Program-made: the position numbers and the translations under genes | In this document: positions 1 to 7,993 of the stretch, piece after piece | Layout: every line of letters begins with the position of its first letter | How positions within the stretch are numbered: the stretch's first letter is position 1 | Assembly (NCBI RefSeq): GCF_009711125.1 | Contig: NZ_WMIB01000013.1 | Span: 49,315-113,314, forward strand | Length of the DNA stretch: 64,000 nucleotides | Direction: 5' to 3' | Source: Metabacillus mangrovi | GTDB taxonomy: Bacteria; Bacillota; Bacilli; Bacillales; Bacillaceae | Notes under the pieces: model-generated | What the model was told of the DNA's origin: nothing | Databases searched by the model: none | Seen by the model: only the letters and a program-made list of their open reading frames with translations

Positions 1-227
1 GCAGCACTTACAAAGAATGCCCTGATGACCCATATAGCGAGCAGCAGATAAATAACGCTCCAAATGGAAAATGCATAGCTTGCCGGTTCAAATAATACTG
101 GAACGCCTGCAGAGACTTCCCCGGTCGTCTGCCCGTTGATAGGCAGGGCATTGGCCAGAATGTTCATTCCAACCATAACTATATAGGCAAGTACATTAAT
201 AATAGCGATTCGCTTAATCATATTCAT
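1..227 (-). CDS. TspO/MBR-family membrane protein, 5' part only
   Basis: The gene runs off the left edge; only about 75 residues are visible, read from the ATG at 227 towards base 1, with AGAGAGG just upstream. The visible part has a hydrophobic helix at residues 4-25, then LPINGQTTGEVS, then a second hydrophobic stretch containing FSIWSVIYLLL. This resembles the start of the longer TspO/MBR (tryptophan-rich sensory protein) relatives of Bacillaceae, polytopic membrane proteins of roughly 250-280 aa. Classical TspO binds porphyrin-type ligands, but the role of these longer relatives is not settled. It is divergent from the next gene. Family assignment rests on the N-terminus alone. Confidence 0.75.
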   Translation of the reverse strand, partial: MNMIKRIAIINVLAYIVMVGMNILANALPINGQTTGEVSAGVPVLFEPASYAFSIWSVIYLLLAIWVIRAFFVSA

Positions 228-381
228 CGTCCTCTCTTTTACTATTATACATATCCTTCTCTTTACCGGAACATGTCTTAATCTTTTCCCGAATTGAAGC
301 ATACTCATCCCGAAAAGAGCAGATTCCAAAACGGGAACCCGGGGTATAGAATGGTAAGTTGCAATTGCAGGAGGAGAAATA

Positions 382-1965
382 ATGATAAATCAGCAAACCG
401 GTTCAGACCTGCCGCTCTATTCCACATCTTTCTGGAGACCCGTTGAGAGTGACTTTTCTTTCCCGCCGCTTGAGGAATCCATAGAAGTTGAGACCGTTGT
501 TGTCGGCGGCGGCATTACAGGGATCACCGCTGCTTATTTGCTGCAAAAAGCCGGCATTCAAACAGCCCTCATTGAAGCCCGCAAAGTTCTGACCGGCACA
601 ACTGGCCATACGACAGCTAAAATCACCGCCCAGCACAGTGTTATATATGATTCTCTCATTCAAGCAGCTGGTGAGGAGAAAGCAAGAAAATATTATGATG
701 CTAATGCAGAAGCCGCCCGATTCATCAAAAATACGATTTCCGAATTGAACATCTCCTGTCAGCTTATGGCGCAGGATGCTTATGTATATGCTTCTGATGC
801 AAGCGGTGACAAGCAGATTCGAAAAGAATGGAAAGCCTATGAAAAGCTTGGCATTCCAGGTGAATTCCTGGATGAGACCGATCTTCCATACAGTGTGAAA
901 TCAGCGATCAGAATGCCTGATCAATCCCAATTCCACCCCGTTGAATACCTCTCAGAGCTGCTGAAGGAATTTGTTGCCTCAGGAGGGCACGTATATGAGC
1001 AAACGAGAGCAGCCGAACTTGAGAAGTCAGAAAAACCTGTCATTACTACAGCCCAGGGTTATACAGTTACATGCCGCAATGCAATCATCGCGACCCACTA
1101 TCCTTTTGCTGATTTTACAGGTCTCCAATTTTCCAAACTTGAGCCTCAGCGCTCCTACATTATTGCAGCCAGAACGGCAGCACCTTTTCCAGAAGGAATG
1201 TATATTAGTGCAGATTCTCCCGTACGGTCTTTGCGGTCTGTATATGAAAACGGAGAACAGCTTGTGCTGATCGGCGGTGAAGATCACCGGACAGGAGAAG
1301 GAAACCGCGATGCAGCAGGGCAGGACACGGAAGAAATATATAAACGGCTTGCTGAATTTGGACGCGGGCAAATCGGGGTCACTGATGTTCTTTACAGATG
1401 GTCTGCCCAGGATCTACTGACACTCGATGGGATCCCGTATGCAGGGCCTATCACAGAGAATCATCCAAACATCCATCTTGCTGCCGGCTACGGTCTGTGG
1501 GGAATGACAAACGGAACAATGAGTGCCATGATTACTTCTGATGCTGTGCTTGGCAGGCAGAACCCTTACGCAGAGCTTTATTCCCCACAGCGCTCCATGA
1601 ATAGAGTGGCAGCGGGGCAATTCCTCAAACAAAATATGGAAACGGCAAAAGAAATGATAGCCGGAAAACTGAGAAAATCAAAAGAAGATTTGGAAGACCT
1701 GGCATTGGACGAAGGTGCAAAAATCAAAGTGAACGGCGAGAAAGCCGGCGTCTACAAAGACGCTGCCGGTAATGTATCCCTTGTAAAACCGGTATGCACC
1801 CACATGGGCTGTGACCTGGAATGGAATAACGGAGAGCGTTCCTGGGATTGTGCCTGCCACGGTTCAAGGTTTAATGCTGATGGGCAGGTATTAGAAGGGC
1901 CGGCAGTCAAGCCGCTGGCGAAACTGGACGAGCCTGTTTATTCGGGAAATTCAAACAAAGAGTAA
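382..1965 (+). CDS. FAD-dependent oxidoreductase with C-terminal Rieske [2Fe-2S] domain (YhfW-like)
   Basis: A 527-aa cytoplasmic flavoprotein. Residues 37-50 carry the dinucleotide-binding motif VVVGGGITG of the DAO fold, which fills residues about 35-400. A Rieske domain follows: C472-x-H474 and C490-x2-H493 are the expected cluster ligands. Length and order match B. subtilis YhfW (about 509 aa). Electron transfer from the flavin to the cluster is expected from the family; the substrate is unknown. The start is fixed by GCAGGAGGAG seven bases before the ATG. It is monocistronic, with a terminator downstream at 2014-2041. I see nothing broken. Confidence 0.92.
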   Translation: MINQQTGSDLPLYSTSFWRPVESDFSFPPLEESIEVETVVVGGGITGITAAYLLQKAGIQTALIEARKVLTGTTGHTTAKITAQHSVIYDSLIQAAGEEKARKYYDANAEAARFIKNTISELNISCQLMAQDAYVYASDASGDKQIRKEWKAYEKLGIPGEFLDETDLPYSVKSAIRMPDQSQFHPVEYLSELLKEFVASGGHVYEQTRAAELEKSEKPVITTAQGYTVTCRNAIIATHYPFADFTGLQFSKLEPQRSYIIAARTAAPFPEGMYISADSPVRSLRSVYENGEQLVLIGGEDHRTGEGNRDAAGQDTEEIYKRLAEFGRGQIGVTDVLYRWSAQDLLTLDGIPYAGPITENHPNIHLAAGYGLWGMTNGTMSAMITSDAVLGRQNPYAELYSPQRSMNRVAAGQFLKQNMETAKEMIAGKLRKSKEDLEDLALDEGAKIKVNGEKAGVYKDAAGNVSLVKPVCTHMGCDLEWNNGERSWDCACHGSRFNADGQVLEGPAVKPLAKLDEPVYSGNSNKE

Positions 1966-2013
1966 CAGCAAGGACCAGCAGAAACATCTGTCATCGCCAC
2001 GGTCCCAGATGAT

Positions 2014-2041
2014 CCAGAAGGGCATTTCCTTCTGGTTTTTT
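2014..2041 (+). terminator. Rho-independent terminator of the FAD/Rieske gene
   Basis: Perfect 8-bp stem CCAGAAGG / CCTTCTGG with a six-base loop, followed directly by six T. It lies 48 bases after the stop codon at 1965. The stretch 2042-2255 that follows shows no convincing gene and must hold the promoter of the kinase gene. Confidence 0.85.
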
Positions 2042-2269
2042 CATTGGATGCAGATGCTTTAAAAAACGGCGAAGAAATAGAAAGATTGGCCCCTCTCTCT
2101 CATGTTCATGTTGCCCAAAAAGATCTGCTTGAAAGAAAAACGATTGTATATACTCTATCGTTCCCGCCAAGTTATAGATGATGACTGGAGAGCAGGAAAA
2201 GAGTATGATAGACAAAGAATGATATAAATATGAGCAACCGGGAATTCTTGTTTCCCAGAGGTGATAATC

Positions 2270-2947
2270 GTGGAGAACATCGTTCAAGATCTTATCAAAA
2301 AAGTGAAAGTAAAAAGTATAAACCCTCTTGATCCGGTTCATGTTTCGAACATTCCGGGTGATTGGCGGCTCATCGGCTGCGGAAATTATGCAGCGGTTTT
2401 TGAGCATCCCGGCTTTTCCGGTAAAATTGTAAAACTATATGCCGAGAACCGGAAAGGCGCCGAGAAAGAAAAACAGGTATACCGGCTGCTTGGGGATCAC
2501 CCGGCCTATTCGGTCCTGTACGAAGCGGGCGAAAGACATCTGATCCTAAAAAAACTCGAAGGCCTGACACTCTATGAAGCTTTGCGAAAAGGAAAATACA
2601 TTCCTGAAAGAGTGATCAAGGATGTCGATACAGCTTTACAATACGCCATCCGGATAGGGCTGAATCCGACTGACGTTCACGGCAAGAACGTCATGATGAA
2701 GGATGGAAGAGGCTACGTTATAGATGTATCTGATTTTCTGGAAGATTTCAATTGTCCGAGATGGAGAGATTTTAAGAAAGCCTACTACCGGCTCTACCTC
2801 CCCCTCTCCCGCTACCGGAAGCTGAAGGTTCCCCGCTGGATACTTGAACGAATCCGCAAAGGCTATCAAAAATATTTAAGATTGAGCGGTTATTACAAAA
2901 GAAAAAGACACAGCAAAGAAACAAAACGCCTGGCTAACCGCAGCTAG
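2270..2947 (+). CDS. Small RIO-like serine/threonine protein kinase family protein (YrzF-like)
   Basis: A 225-aa protein kinase-fold protein similar to the small YrzF group of Bacillus. A nucleotide loop GCGNYAAVF lies near residue 37, a candidate lysine is in KIVKLY, the catalytic loop reads DVHGKN near residue 136, and the metal-binding aspartate is in YVIDVSDF near residue 152. The C-terminus is very basic. A GTG at 2261 is also in frame, but AGAGGTGA at 2257-2264 is an almost perfect ribosome binding site for the GTG at 2270, so I choose 2270. Substrate unknown. The family often keeps only part of the kinase motif set, so activity is inferred. Confidence 0.85.
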   Translation: MENIVQDLIKKVKVKSINPLDPVHVSNIPGDWRLIGCGNYAAVFEHPGFSGKIVKLYAENRKGAEKEKQVYRLLGDHPAYSVLYEAGERHLILKKLEGLTLYEALRKGKYIPERVIKDVDTALQYAIRIGLNPTDVHGKNVMMKDGRGYVIDVSDFLEDFNCPRWRDFKKAYYRLYLPLSRYRKLKVPRWILERIRKGYQKYLRLSGYYKRKRHSKETKRLANRS

Positions 2948-2954
2948 GCGTTTT
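2923..2954. terminator. Bidirectional terminator between the kinase gene and thiE
   Basis: AAAACGCCT at 2923-2931 pairs with AGGCGTTTT at 2946-2954, so the hairpin has a T-run on both strands. It overlaps the stop of the kinase gene and lies seven bases from the end of the convergent thiE. Confidence 0.8.
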
Positions 2955-2960
2955 GTTTGA

Positions 2961-3605
2961 TTACCCGATAATTGCACTAAATCGGCGCGCTGCCTCTTTC
3001 GGATCCTGTGCCCTACTGATGCTCGAGATCACAGATACCCCATCTGCTCCGGATGCAAAGACAGGAGCCGCATTTTCAGCTGTAATACCGCCAATGCCCA
3101 CCAGTGGAATCTGCATGCCTGCAAGTCTGATATCTCTGATCACTTCTGTTCCCCGTGCTTCCTTCGCATCCGCTTTTGAAGTCGTCGGGTATACCGGGCC
3201 GACTCCTATGTAATCAGCCCCATCCGCTTTAGCTTTTGCCGCTTCTTCTGAACTGTGAACGGACACACCGAGAATTTTCCCCTTCAATTTCGCACGGATC
3301 TCCAGTGCCTTTTCATCTTCCTGGCCTACATGGACACCATCTGCCCCTATTTTCACTGCAAGGTCAACGTCATCATTGATGATAAAAGGGATGGCCGCCT
3401 CCCTGCAAATGGCTTGCAGCCGGATGGCTAGTGAGACAATATCGTCCTTGGAATCTAAAGACCCTGGCCCTTTTTCTCTAAATTGAAACATTGTGATTCC
3501 ACCCTCGATGGCTTGTCTCAATACAGTTTCAATACCTGCAGGACAATCCTGGGTTCCTGCTATAAAATACAGGGACAGATTTTCCTTTTGAAATTCCGCT
3601 CTCAT
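2961..3605 (-). CDS. thiE: Thiamine phosphate synthase
   Basis: ThiE couples HMP-PP with thiazole phosphate to make thiamine phosphate in the cytoplasm. The TIM-barrel motifs are present: QFREKG, FIINDDVDLA with the diphosphate/Mg residues, GVHVGQED, GVSVHS, DYIGVGPVYPT and the phosphate loop VGIGGIT. Length is 214 aa, usual for the family. The start at 3605 overlaps the thiD stop as ATGA (thiD ends at 3602), implying translational coupling; an in-frame ATG at 3635 lies inside thiD and is less likely. It is the last gene of thiM-thiD-thiE under the TPP riboswitch. Confidence 0.97.
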   Translation of the reverse strand: MRAEFQKENLSLYFIAGTQDCPAGIETVLRQAIEGGITMFQFREKGPGSLDSKDDIVSLAIRLQAICREAAIPFIINDDVDLAVKIGADGVHVGQEDEKALEIRAKLKGKILGVSVHSSEEAAKAKADGADYIGVGPVYPTTSKADAKEARGTEVIRDIRLAGMQIPLVGIGGITAENAAPVFASGADGVSVISSISRAQDPKEAARRFSAIIG

Positions 3606-4408
3606 ATGCCTGTCCCTCTCTTCCGGTATGCCCAATGATTGGTAGGACCATGTCCTGATCCAATTTCAAGTGTATCTTCAATGGCTGCCTGGATAAATGT
3701 CTTGGCCGTCTCAGCTGCACGGCGGATCGCTCGTCCTGCAGCAAGTTCCGCTGCAAGCGCTGCTGAAAACGTACAGCCTGTCCCATGTGTGTGCCGAGTT
3801 TCAATCCTCGGACTCTTCATTTCATAAAACGCCTGGCCGTCGTAAAGCAGGTCAGAGGAATAATCTCCGTTCTCCTCATGTCCTCCTTTAATTAGACACG
3901 TTCTTGCACCCATTTGATGAAGAATCCGGCAGGCTTCCCTTTTATCTTCTTCTGTATGGATTTGGGTTCCAGTCAGTGCCTCCGCCTCCGGAATGTTCGG
4001 TGTAATAACCGCAGCCAAAGGAATCAGCACTTCTTTCATCGCTTGAATGGCTTCCTGCTGAAGAAGGGTGCTGCCCCCTTTTGCAATCATCACCGGGTCA
4101 ATGACTACATTCTCCCACCTGTATTTGTTAATGGCCTCTGCTGCAGCCGCAATAATTTCTGCATTAAACAGCATCCCGGTCTTGACTGCATCCGGCGTAA
4201 GATCCTCTCCGATTGCATCAAGCTGGGATGCCACAGCAGCTGCATCCATCGGGTATACTCCGTGGACACCACGCGTATTCTGAGCCGTTACAGCAGTCAC
4301 AGCACTCATCCCGAATACTCCAAGTTCCTGGAAAGTCTTTAAATCCGCCTGGATGCCTGCTCCGCCGCCACTGTCTGAACCAGCGATCGTTAGCACTTTT
4401 TTTATCAT
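3602..4408 (-). CDS. thiD: Hydroxymethylpyrimidine/phosphomethylpyrimidine kinase
   Basis: This ribokinase-fold enzyme phosphorylates HMP and HMP-P to give HMP-PP for ThiE. The N-terminus VLTIAGSDSGGGAGIQADLKTF is the family signature and binds the pyrimidine; DPVMIAKGG and the C-terminal THGTGCTFSAAL give the ATP anion hole and catalytic aspartate region. Length is 268 aa. The ATG at 4408 has AAAGGAGGGC seven bases upstream, whereas the upstream in-frame ATG at 4429 lies inside thiM. The thiM stop and this start are one base apart, and its own stop overlaps thiE by four bases, so all three are likely translated in concert. Confidence 0.97.
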   Translation of the reverse strand: MIKKVLTIAGSDSGGGAGIQADLKTFQELGVFGMSAVTAVTAQNTRGVHGVYPMDAAAVASQLDAIGEDLTPDAVKTGMLFNAEIIAAAAEAINKYRWENVVIDPVMIAKGGSTLLQQEAIQAMKEVLIPLAAVITPNIPEAEALTGTQIHTEEDKREACRILHQMGARTCLIKGGHEENGDYSSDLLYDGQAFYEMKSPRIETRHTHGTGCTFSAALAAELAAGRAIRRAAETAKTFIQAAIEDTLEIGSGHGPTNHWAYRKRGTGI

Positions 4409-4409
4409 G

Positions 4410-5222
4410 TTAAAGCCCTCCTTTCTCAAATCTGGCCCGTTCTGCTAAATCTTGAGCCGTAACGGTTGAGAGCCGGTTAATGAATTCGATCTGGAAGCTT
4501 CCCGGACCTTTTCCCAAGGTGTCTGCAGCTGCAAGTTCAGCAGCGGTTCCATAAACCGCCAAAGCAGCCGATGCTGCATGAAGCATATTTTTTTCTATTG
4601 CTAAAAACGCAGCAACACTTGAGCTGAGAAGACAGCCGGTACCGGTAACTTTTGTCAGAATCGGGTCACCATTGTCCACTGAAACGACTTCTCTTCCGTC
4701 CGTAATGTAATCTGTTGCACCTGTAACAGCGATGATCGCATCGAGCTTCCGGGCTGCTCTCACCGCAAGGTCCTTCACATTCCCTTTGGAAGCACCGGCA
4801 TCCACTCCCTTGCTTTCTGCACTTTCTCCTATCAAGCTTGCAATTTCTGCTGCGTTACCCCTGATCACTGAAACATTGACCTCTTTCAGGATCCTTTGTG
4901 CAGTAAGGGAACGAAGCTTTGTGACGCCGGCTGCGACCGGGTCCAGCACCACTGGGATCCCATTCCGGTTTGCAGCTTTTCCTGCAAGAACCATCGCTTC
5001 GGCTGTCCGCTCATTCAGCGTTCCTATATTCAATACCAACGCACCGGCAATGGCCGCCATCTCTTCCACTTCAGCCCGTGAATCCGCCATAACCGGGGAT
5101 GCGCCAAGGGCCAGAAGGCCATTTGCCGTAAAATTGGTCACCACATAGTTTGTAATATTATGTACAAGCGGGTTCACTTCTCTTACTTTGTTCAATAACA
5201 AGCCTGCTTCCACTGCATTCAT
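4410..5222 (-). CDS. thiM: Hydroxyethylthiazole kinase
   Basis: ThiM phosphorylates salvaged hydroxyethylthiazole, supplying ThiE. Recognisable segments are NPLVHNITNYVVTNFTANGLLALGASPVM near the N-terminus, VLDPVAAG, VIRGNAAEI and the C-terminal VTGTGCLLSSSVAAF with the catalytic cysteine/aspartate region. About 270 aa, usual length. The ATG at 5222 follows GGAGAGG by ten bases; an ATG two codons earlier (5228) is the alternative. With thiD and thiE it forms a salvage-type operon, since no thiC, thiG or thiS is present in the window. Transcription passes the TPP aptamer and a terminator upstream. Confidence 0.97.
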   Translation of the reverse strand: MNAVEAGLLLNKVREVNPLVHNITNYVVTNFTANGLLALGASPVMADSRAEVEEMAAIAGALVLNIGTLNERTAEAMVLAGKAANRNGIPVVLDPVAAGVTKLRSLTAQRILKEVNVSVIRGNAAEIASLIGESAESKGVDAGASKGNVKDLAVRAARKLDAIIAVTGATDYITDGREVVSVDNGDPILTKVTGTGCLLSSSVAAFLAIEKNMLHAASAALAVYGTAAELAAADTLGKGPGSFQIEFINRLSTVTAQDLAERARFEKGGL

Positions 5223-5270
5223 TTTCATCCATCCTCTCCGGAACAGGTGCGCTTTCAGCCATGAGCACGC

Positions 5271-5306
5271 AAAAAAGGCACTTCGCCTAAGAACGAAATG
5301 CCTTTT
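5271..5306 (-). terminator. Expression-platform terminator of the TPP riboswitch
   Basis: On the minus strand AAAGGCA plus TTCG pairs with CGAA plus TGCCTTTTTT, giving a long stem (one mismatch) with a T-run, between the aptamer and the thiM ribosome binding site. In the ligand-bound state this hairpin should stop transcription, as in other Bacillus thi leaders. Confidence 0.85.
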
Positions 5307-5327
5307 ACGATACAAATGAATACCGCT

Positions 5328-5425
5328 GCATTCTCCCTACGCTGGCATTATCCAACAGGTTCACACGGTCTATAGCAGGATAGCTATACTCTCAGCCCGC
5401 TTCCGCAAGCTCCCGTTCCGTATAT
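5328..5425 (-). promoter_or_regulatory. TPP riboswitch (THI element)
   Basis: On the minus strand the conserved blocks occur in order: GGGCTGAGAG, then TGTGAACCTG, then GGATAATGCCAGCG and TAGGGAGA. They are the pyrimidine- and pyrophosphate-sensing parts of the THI-box aptamer. The variable P3 arm contains a hairpin TATAGC/GCTATA. It sits about 105 bases upstream of thiM and is followed by a terminator, so TPP binding should reduce thiMDE expression. Confidence 0.96.
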
Positions 5426-5466
5426 TTTACCGTAAGTTTATCCTGTAGCGGTTCAAAAATCAAGCG

Positions 5467-5751
5467 CTACTGCAGACTCTCTTTATCTTCATTTCTATCA
5501 GAAGCCATCTTGCCGAGTGACTCATTCATTTTGAACATGACCATTAGAAGCTCACAATAAATCCGGATTGCAAATGGACCGAAAATCAGGGTGATGAATC
5601 CCATCAAAATCTGCAATCCCGGTGTGTAAGACTGTCCGGAATTAATAATCATAATGAGTCCTGTCAAAATACTGATCCCGCTGCAAATGTAAAAAATAAT
5701 GGTAATGATTGCCGGGGTAATCATCTTATCAAACTGAAGAAAATCTTTCAT
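5467..5751 (-). CDS. DUF4282 family small membrane protein
   Basis: A 94-aa protein MKDFLQFDKMITP... with two transmembrane helices (about residues 10-32 and 45-70) separated by a short polar loop, and a charged C-terminal tail. The pattern DFLxFDKMITPxII at the start and the GP-F-A-IRIYCELLMVMFKMNE segment after helix 2 match DUF4282. Function unknown. GGAGGGGG lies six bases before the ATG at 5751; an upstream in-frame ATG (5775) lacks a site. It stands alone, downstream-oriented away from the thi leader. Confidence 0.85.
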   Translation of the reverse strand: MKDFLQFDKMITPAIITIIFYICSGISILTGLIMIINSGQSYTPGLQILMGFITLIFGPFAIRIYCELLMVMFKMNESLGKMASDRNEDKESLQ

Positions 5752-6038
5752 ACTTAGCCCCCTCCAAATTTTCACTCTATATCAGCCTATGCGGGCCCTC
5801 TGCCCGCAATGCCAGATCCGGCTGTATTTCTGGAAAGGACATAATCCTTATAAAAAATGGAAAACCATCAGGAACTGGTTCATAAGTGACCCCCACCGCG
5901 AAAGGGCTTGAGCAGCTTTACAACCTTCTGCCCCTTTTTAAATTGGTTCATAAAAGCGCAACCATTTTCGAATAAAATAGGGTATAGATAAAAAAAGATT
6001 TGTAAAAGGGGAAACGACGGCAGATAAAGGAGAACATT

Positions 6039-6212
6039 ATGAGGATCACCTCAAGGATTTGCATGATATGCTCCATCCTATCGGTTTTATTGTATTTTCT
6101 AGCAAAAATCATGTATTTTTCCGAGCTCGCCCACTATATGAATATCTCATCCATCCTGCTCGTATTCGTCATCATCCTCGCCTTCTTCTTCGATGATCAT
6201 ATAGGGTACTAA
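6039..6212 (+). CDS. Putative 57-aa membrane miniprotein
   Basis: A short reading frame (MRITSRICMICSILSV... to ...DDHIGY) with AAAGGAG six bases before the ATG. Two hydrophobic segments (residues about 7-24 and 36-51) are split by the polar stretch YFSELAHYMN, and the tail is acidic (FDDHIGY). It looks like a two-helix inner-membrane protein. I do not recognise a family. The good ribosome binding site, the TM pattern and the preceding free intergenic space support a real gene; the structured repeat block begins one base after its stop. Confidence 0.55.
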   Translation: MRITSRICMICSILSVLLYFLAKIMYFSELAHYMNISSILLVFVIILAFFFDDHIGY

Positions 6213-6334
6213 GAAAAGCGGAGGCGGCTTGCTCAGGCCCGACAAGCATAAGACAGTTCACCGGAGGAAGGTGAACTATCCTTCCGCAGGTGAAATGGCT
6301 TATGACCTCGAGGGCCTAGCCGCCGGAGCTGGAC
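6213..6334. repeat. Structured palindromic repeat, unit A
   Basis: Starts GAAAAGCGGAGGCGGCT and ends AGCCGCCGGAGCTGGAC. Nested complementary pairs let the whole ~120-nt unit fold as one long hairpin: GCGGCT/AGCCGC, AGGCCC/GGGCCT, CATAAG/CTTATG and GTTCACC/GGTGAAC. It is comparable in style to REP/bcr-like intergenic repeats of Bacillaceae. Confidence 0.8.
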
Positions 6335-6339
6335 ACTAG

Positions 6340-6456
6340 GAAAAGCGGAGGGCGCTTGCTCAGGCTTGAAGGACGGTGGAGCTCCTGACGGAGAGGCGCT
6401 CTTTGCCTCGACCGAAGGAGCGAAGCGGCCGAAAGCCTAGCGCCCGGAGCTGGACA
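6340..6456. repeat. Structured palindromic repeat, unit B
   Basis: Begins GGAAAAGCGGAGGGCGCTTG and ends AGCGCCCGGAGCTGGACA, the same boundaries as unit A. The inner sequence differs but again pairs: GGGCGCT/AGCGCCC and AGGCTT/AAAGCCT. It follows unit A after five bases in the same orientation. Confidence 0.8.
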
Positions 6457-6458
6457 AT

Positions 6459-6563
6459 GAAAAGCGGAGGGCGCCATAGTAAGGAAGTTCTGCTAAGTGC
6501 GCGGCGTCCTGCCGCAGCGCAGAACGGACCTGCAACCCGCGGGCCTAAAGGTTTGGGACAGGA
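6459..6563. repeat. Degenerate third copy of the structured repeat, unit C
   Basis: Opens with the shared GAAAAGCGGAGGGCGC but lacks the GCCCGGAGCTGGAC ending. The interior carries its own inverted repeat (GTTCTGC / GCAGAAC). It reads as a truncated or rearranged unit. Confidence 0.5.
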
Positions 6564-6587
6564 AATGGTGACATGCAGAAAAAACGT

Positions 6588-6623
6588 AAAAAGGGAACGG
6601 ACCTGTGGCCATTCCCTTTTTTT
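6588..6623. terminator. Terminator downstream of the RsgA-type gene
   Basis: AAAGGGAA and TTCCCTTT flank a 13-base loop; an A-run on one side and eight T on the other make it usable from both strands. It is four bases beyond the end of the minus-strand GTPase gene. Confidence 0.75.
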
Positions 6624-6626
6624 TCA

Positions 6627-7679
6627 CTATTTTTTAAAGTTCTTCATGCTTTTTGTGATTTGCTTCCATTTTGCTTTCTCTTCAGCTTGCGCCCGTTTGT
6701 CTTCTTTGCGGGCCAGGAAAGCAAGTTCTTTTTGGAGCTTTTGATAGCTTTCGTATCTGTGAGAGTCCAGAGTTTGAGATGATAGAGCCTGGCGGATGGC
6801 GCAGCCCGGTTCTGTTTCATGCCGGCAATCTGAGAAACGGCAATTAGAGGCAACCTCTTCTATATCCTCAAACGTACCGGACAAACCATCGTCTGCACTC
6901 CACAGCTGAAGCTCCCTCATCCCCGGAGTGTCGATCAGACAGCCTCCCGAGCTAAGGATAATCAATTCCCGGTGAGTCGTAGTATGTCTTCCACGGTCAT
7001 CGTCTTCCCTTGCCGCCTGTGTTTTTAAATAGTCGCTGCCCAGAAGCTGATTTGTGATAGTCGATTTTCCAACACCTGAAGATCCAACGAGTGCGGCGGT
7101 TCTTCCACCAGTACAGTAGCTGCGCAGCAATTCAGCTGAAGTCAGTGCGCTGATGGCATGAACCGGCACACCAAAAGCGGCAGACTCCACTTCCTGTAGT
7201 TTCGCATCCAACTCTGTACATAAATCAGCCTTGTTCAGTACCACCACCGGATTTGCTCCACTTTCCCAAGCCATCACCAAGTACCTCTCGAGCCTGCGGA
7301 TATTATAATCATGGTTCAGAGCCATAACGATGAAAAGCGTATCAATGTTCGCAGCGACGATTTGCTCATCAGCAGTAAGTCCTGCCGCCTTGCGTGAAAA
7401 CTTGCTTTGACGGGGAAGGATCGTATGGATGGTCGCTTTTCCTTCCTCATGTCTCGGACGGATGACAACCCAGTCGCCAACGGCCGGATAATCCTCGCGG
7501 CCGGACGCCTCAAATCGCATTCTCCCTGCAATCTCCCCCAGCAGTTCCTGCTGTTCTGTTAAAATTCTGTACATTCTCTTATGCTCAAGGGCTACTCTTC
7601 CAATTTCAAAACCCTCTTCTCGATACGGCGCAAAAGCTTCCTCAAAAAAAGGGGACATTCCTAAATCTGCTAAATTCAA
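6627..7679 (-). CDS. rsgA: Ribosome small subunit-dependent GTPase A (RsgA/YjeQ family)
   Basis: A circularly permuted GTPase that acts in 30S maturation. Order seen: OB-fold region, G4 NKAD, G1 GSSGVGKST, G3 DTPGM, then a zinc-binding Cys/His tail (NCRFSDCRHETEPGC). At about 350 aa it belongs to the longer paralogue group found beside the ~298-aa canonical RsgA in many bacilli. Start choice: in-frame ATGs exist at 7706 and 7688, but the only ribosome binding site (GAGAGG at 7689-7694) is nine bases before TTG 7679, and this start gives MNLADLG, the usual family N-terminus. A 36-codon frame overlaps the 5' end. Confidence 0.93.
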   Translation of the reverse strand: MNLADLGMSPFFEEAFAPYREEGFEIGRVALEHKRMYRILTEQQELLGEIAGRMRFEASGREDYPAVGDWVVIRPRHEEGKATIHTILPRQSKFSRKAAGLTADEQIVAANIDTLFIVMALNHDYNIRRLERYLVMAWESGANPVVVLNKADLCTELDAKLQEVESAAFGVPVHAISALTSAELLRSYCTGGRTAALVGSSGVGKSTITNQLLGSDYLKTQAAREDDDRGRHTTTHRELIILSSGGCLIDTPGMRELQLWSADDGLSGTFEDIEEVASNCRFSDCRHETEPGCAIRQALSSQTLDSHRYESYQKLQKELAFLARKEDKRAQAEEKAKWKQITKSMKNFKK

Positions 7680-7698
7680 TGTATTCATCCTCTCGATT

Positions 7699-7809
7699 TC
7701 ATTCATCCATTTTAATTAGTAAATGATTGAATGCCACAGAGAGAGGACCGGCTACAGAATCCATCCCTCCGTGACGTGTACAGCAATCTGTAATTTTCTC
7801 ATCATACAT
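7699..7809 (-). CDS. Possible 36-aa upstream ORF of rsgA
   Basis: ATG at 7809 preceded closely by AGGAG, encoding a 36-residue peptide (start MYDEKITDCCTRHGG) that ends in TGA 5 bases before the rsgA ribosome binding site. There is no hydrophobic segment; it has a Cys pair and HGG. It could be a miniprotein, or a leader that delivers ribosomes to the TTG start of rsgA. I do not recognise it. Confidence 0.3.
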   Translation of the reverse strand: MYDEKITDCCTRHGGMDSVAGPLSVAFNHLLIKMDE

Positions 7810-7964
7810 CACTCCTATAAAGGGATTCAGAGTTTGCAGCTCTTACCAGTTATTATACTCAAAACATACAGAAACAGCTGAAACAATTTAAAAATTGTGA
7901 TTTTTCTCTGCCTGAAACTACTCCCATTCCATCCGATCTGCACAGATCATCAATCTATAGCATG

Positions 7965-7993
7965 TAAAAAGAGCCCGCCAACAGGCGGACTCT
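7965..7993 (-). terminator. Terminator of the chemotaxis receptor gene
   Basis: On the minus strand AGAGTCCGCC-TGTT-GGCGGGCTCT followed by TTTTT; the stem overlaps the stop codon of the gene. Confidence 0.85.

Noticed and set aside
342..347. GGGTAT as a sigma-B -10 element for the FAD/Rieske gene
   Set aside because: No GTTTAA-like -35 at the right distance.
4732..5148. 138-codon plus-strand frame opposite thiM
   Set aside because: Antisense shadow of thiM; Ala/Ser-rich product reflects the codon bias of the real gene.
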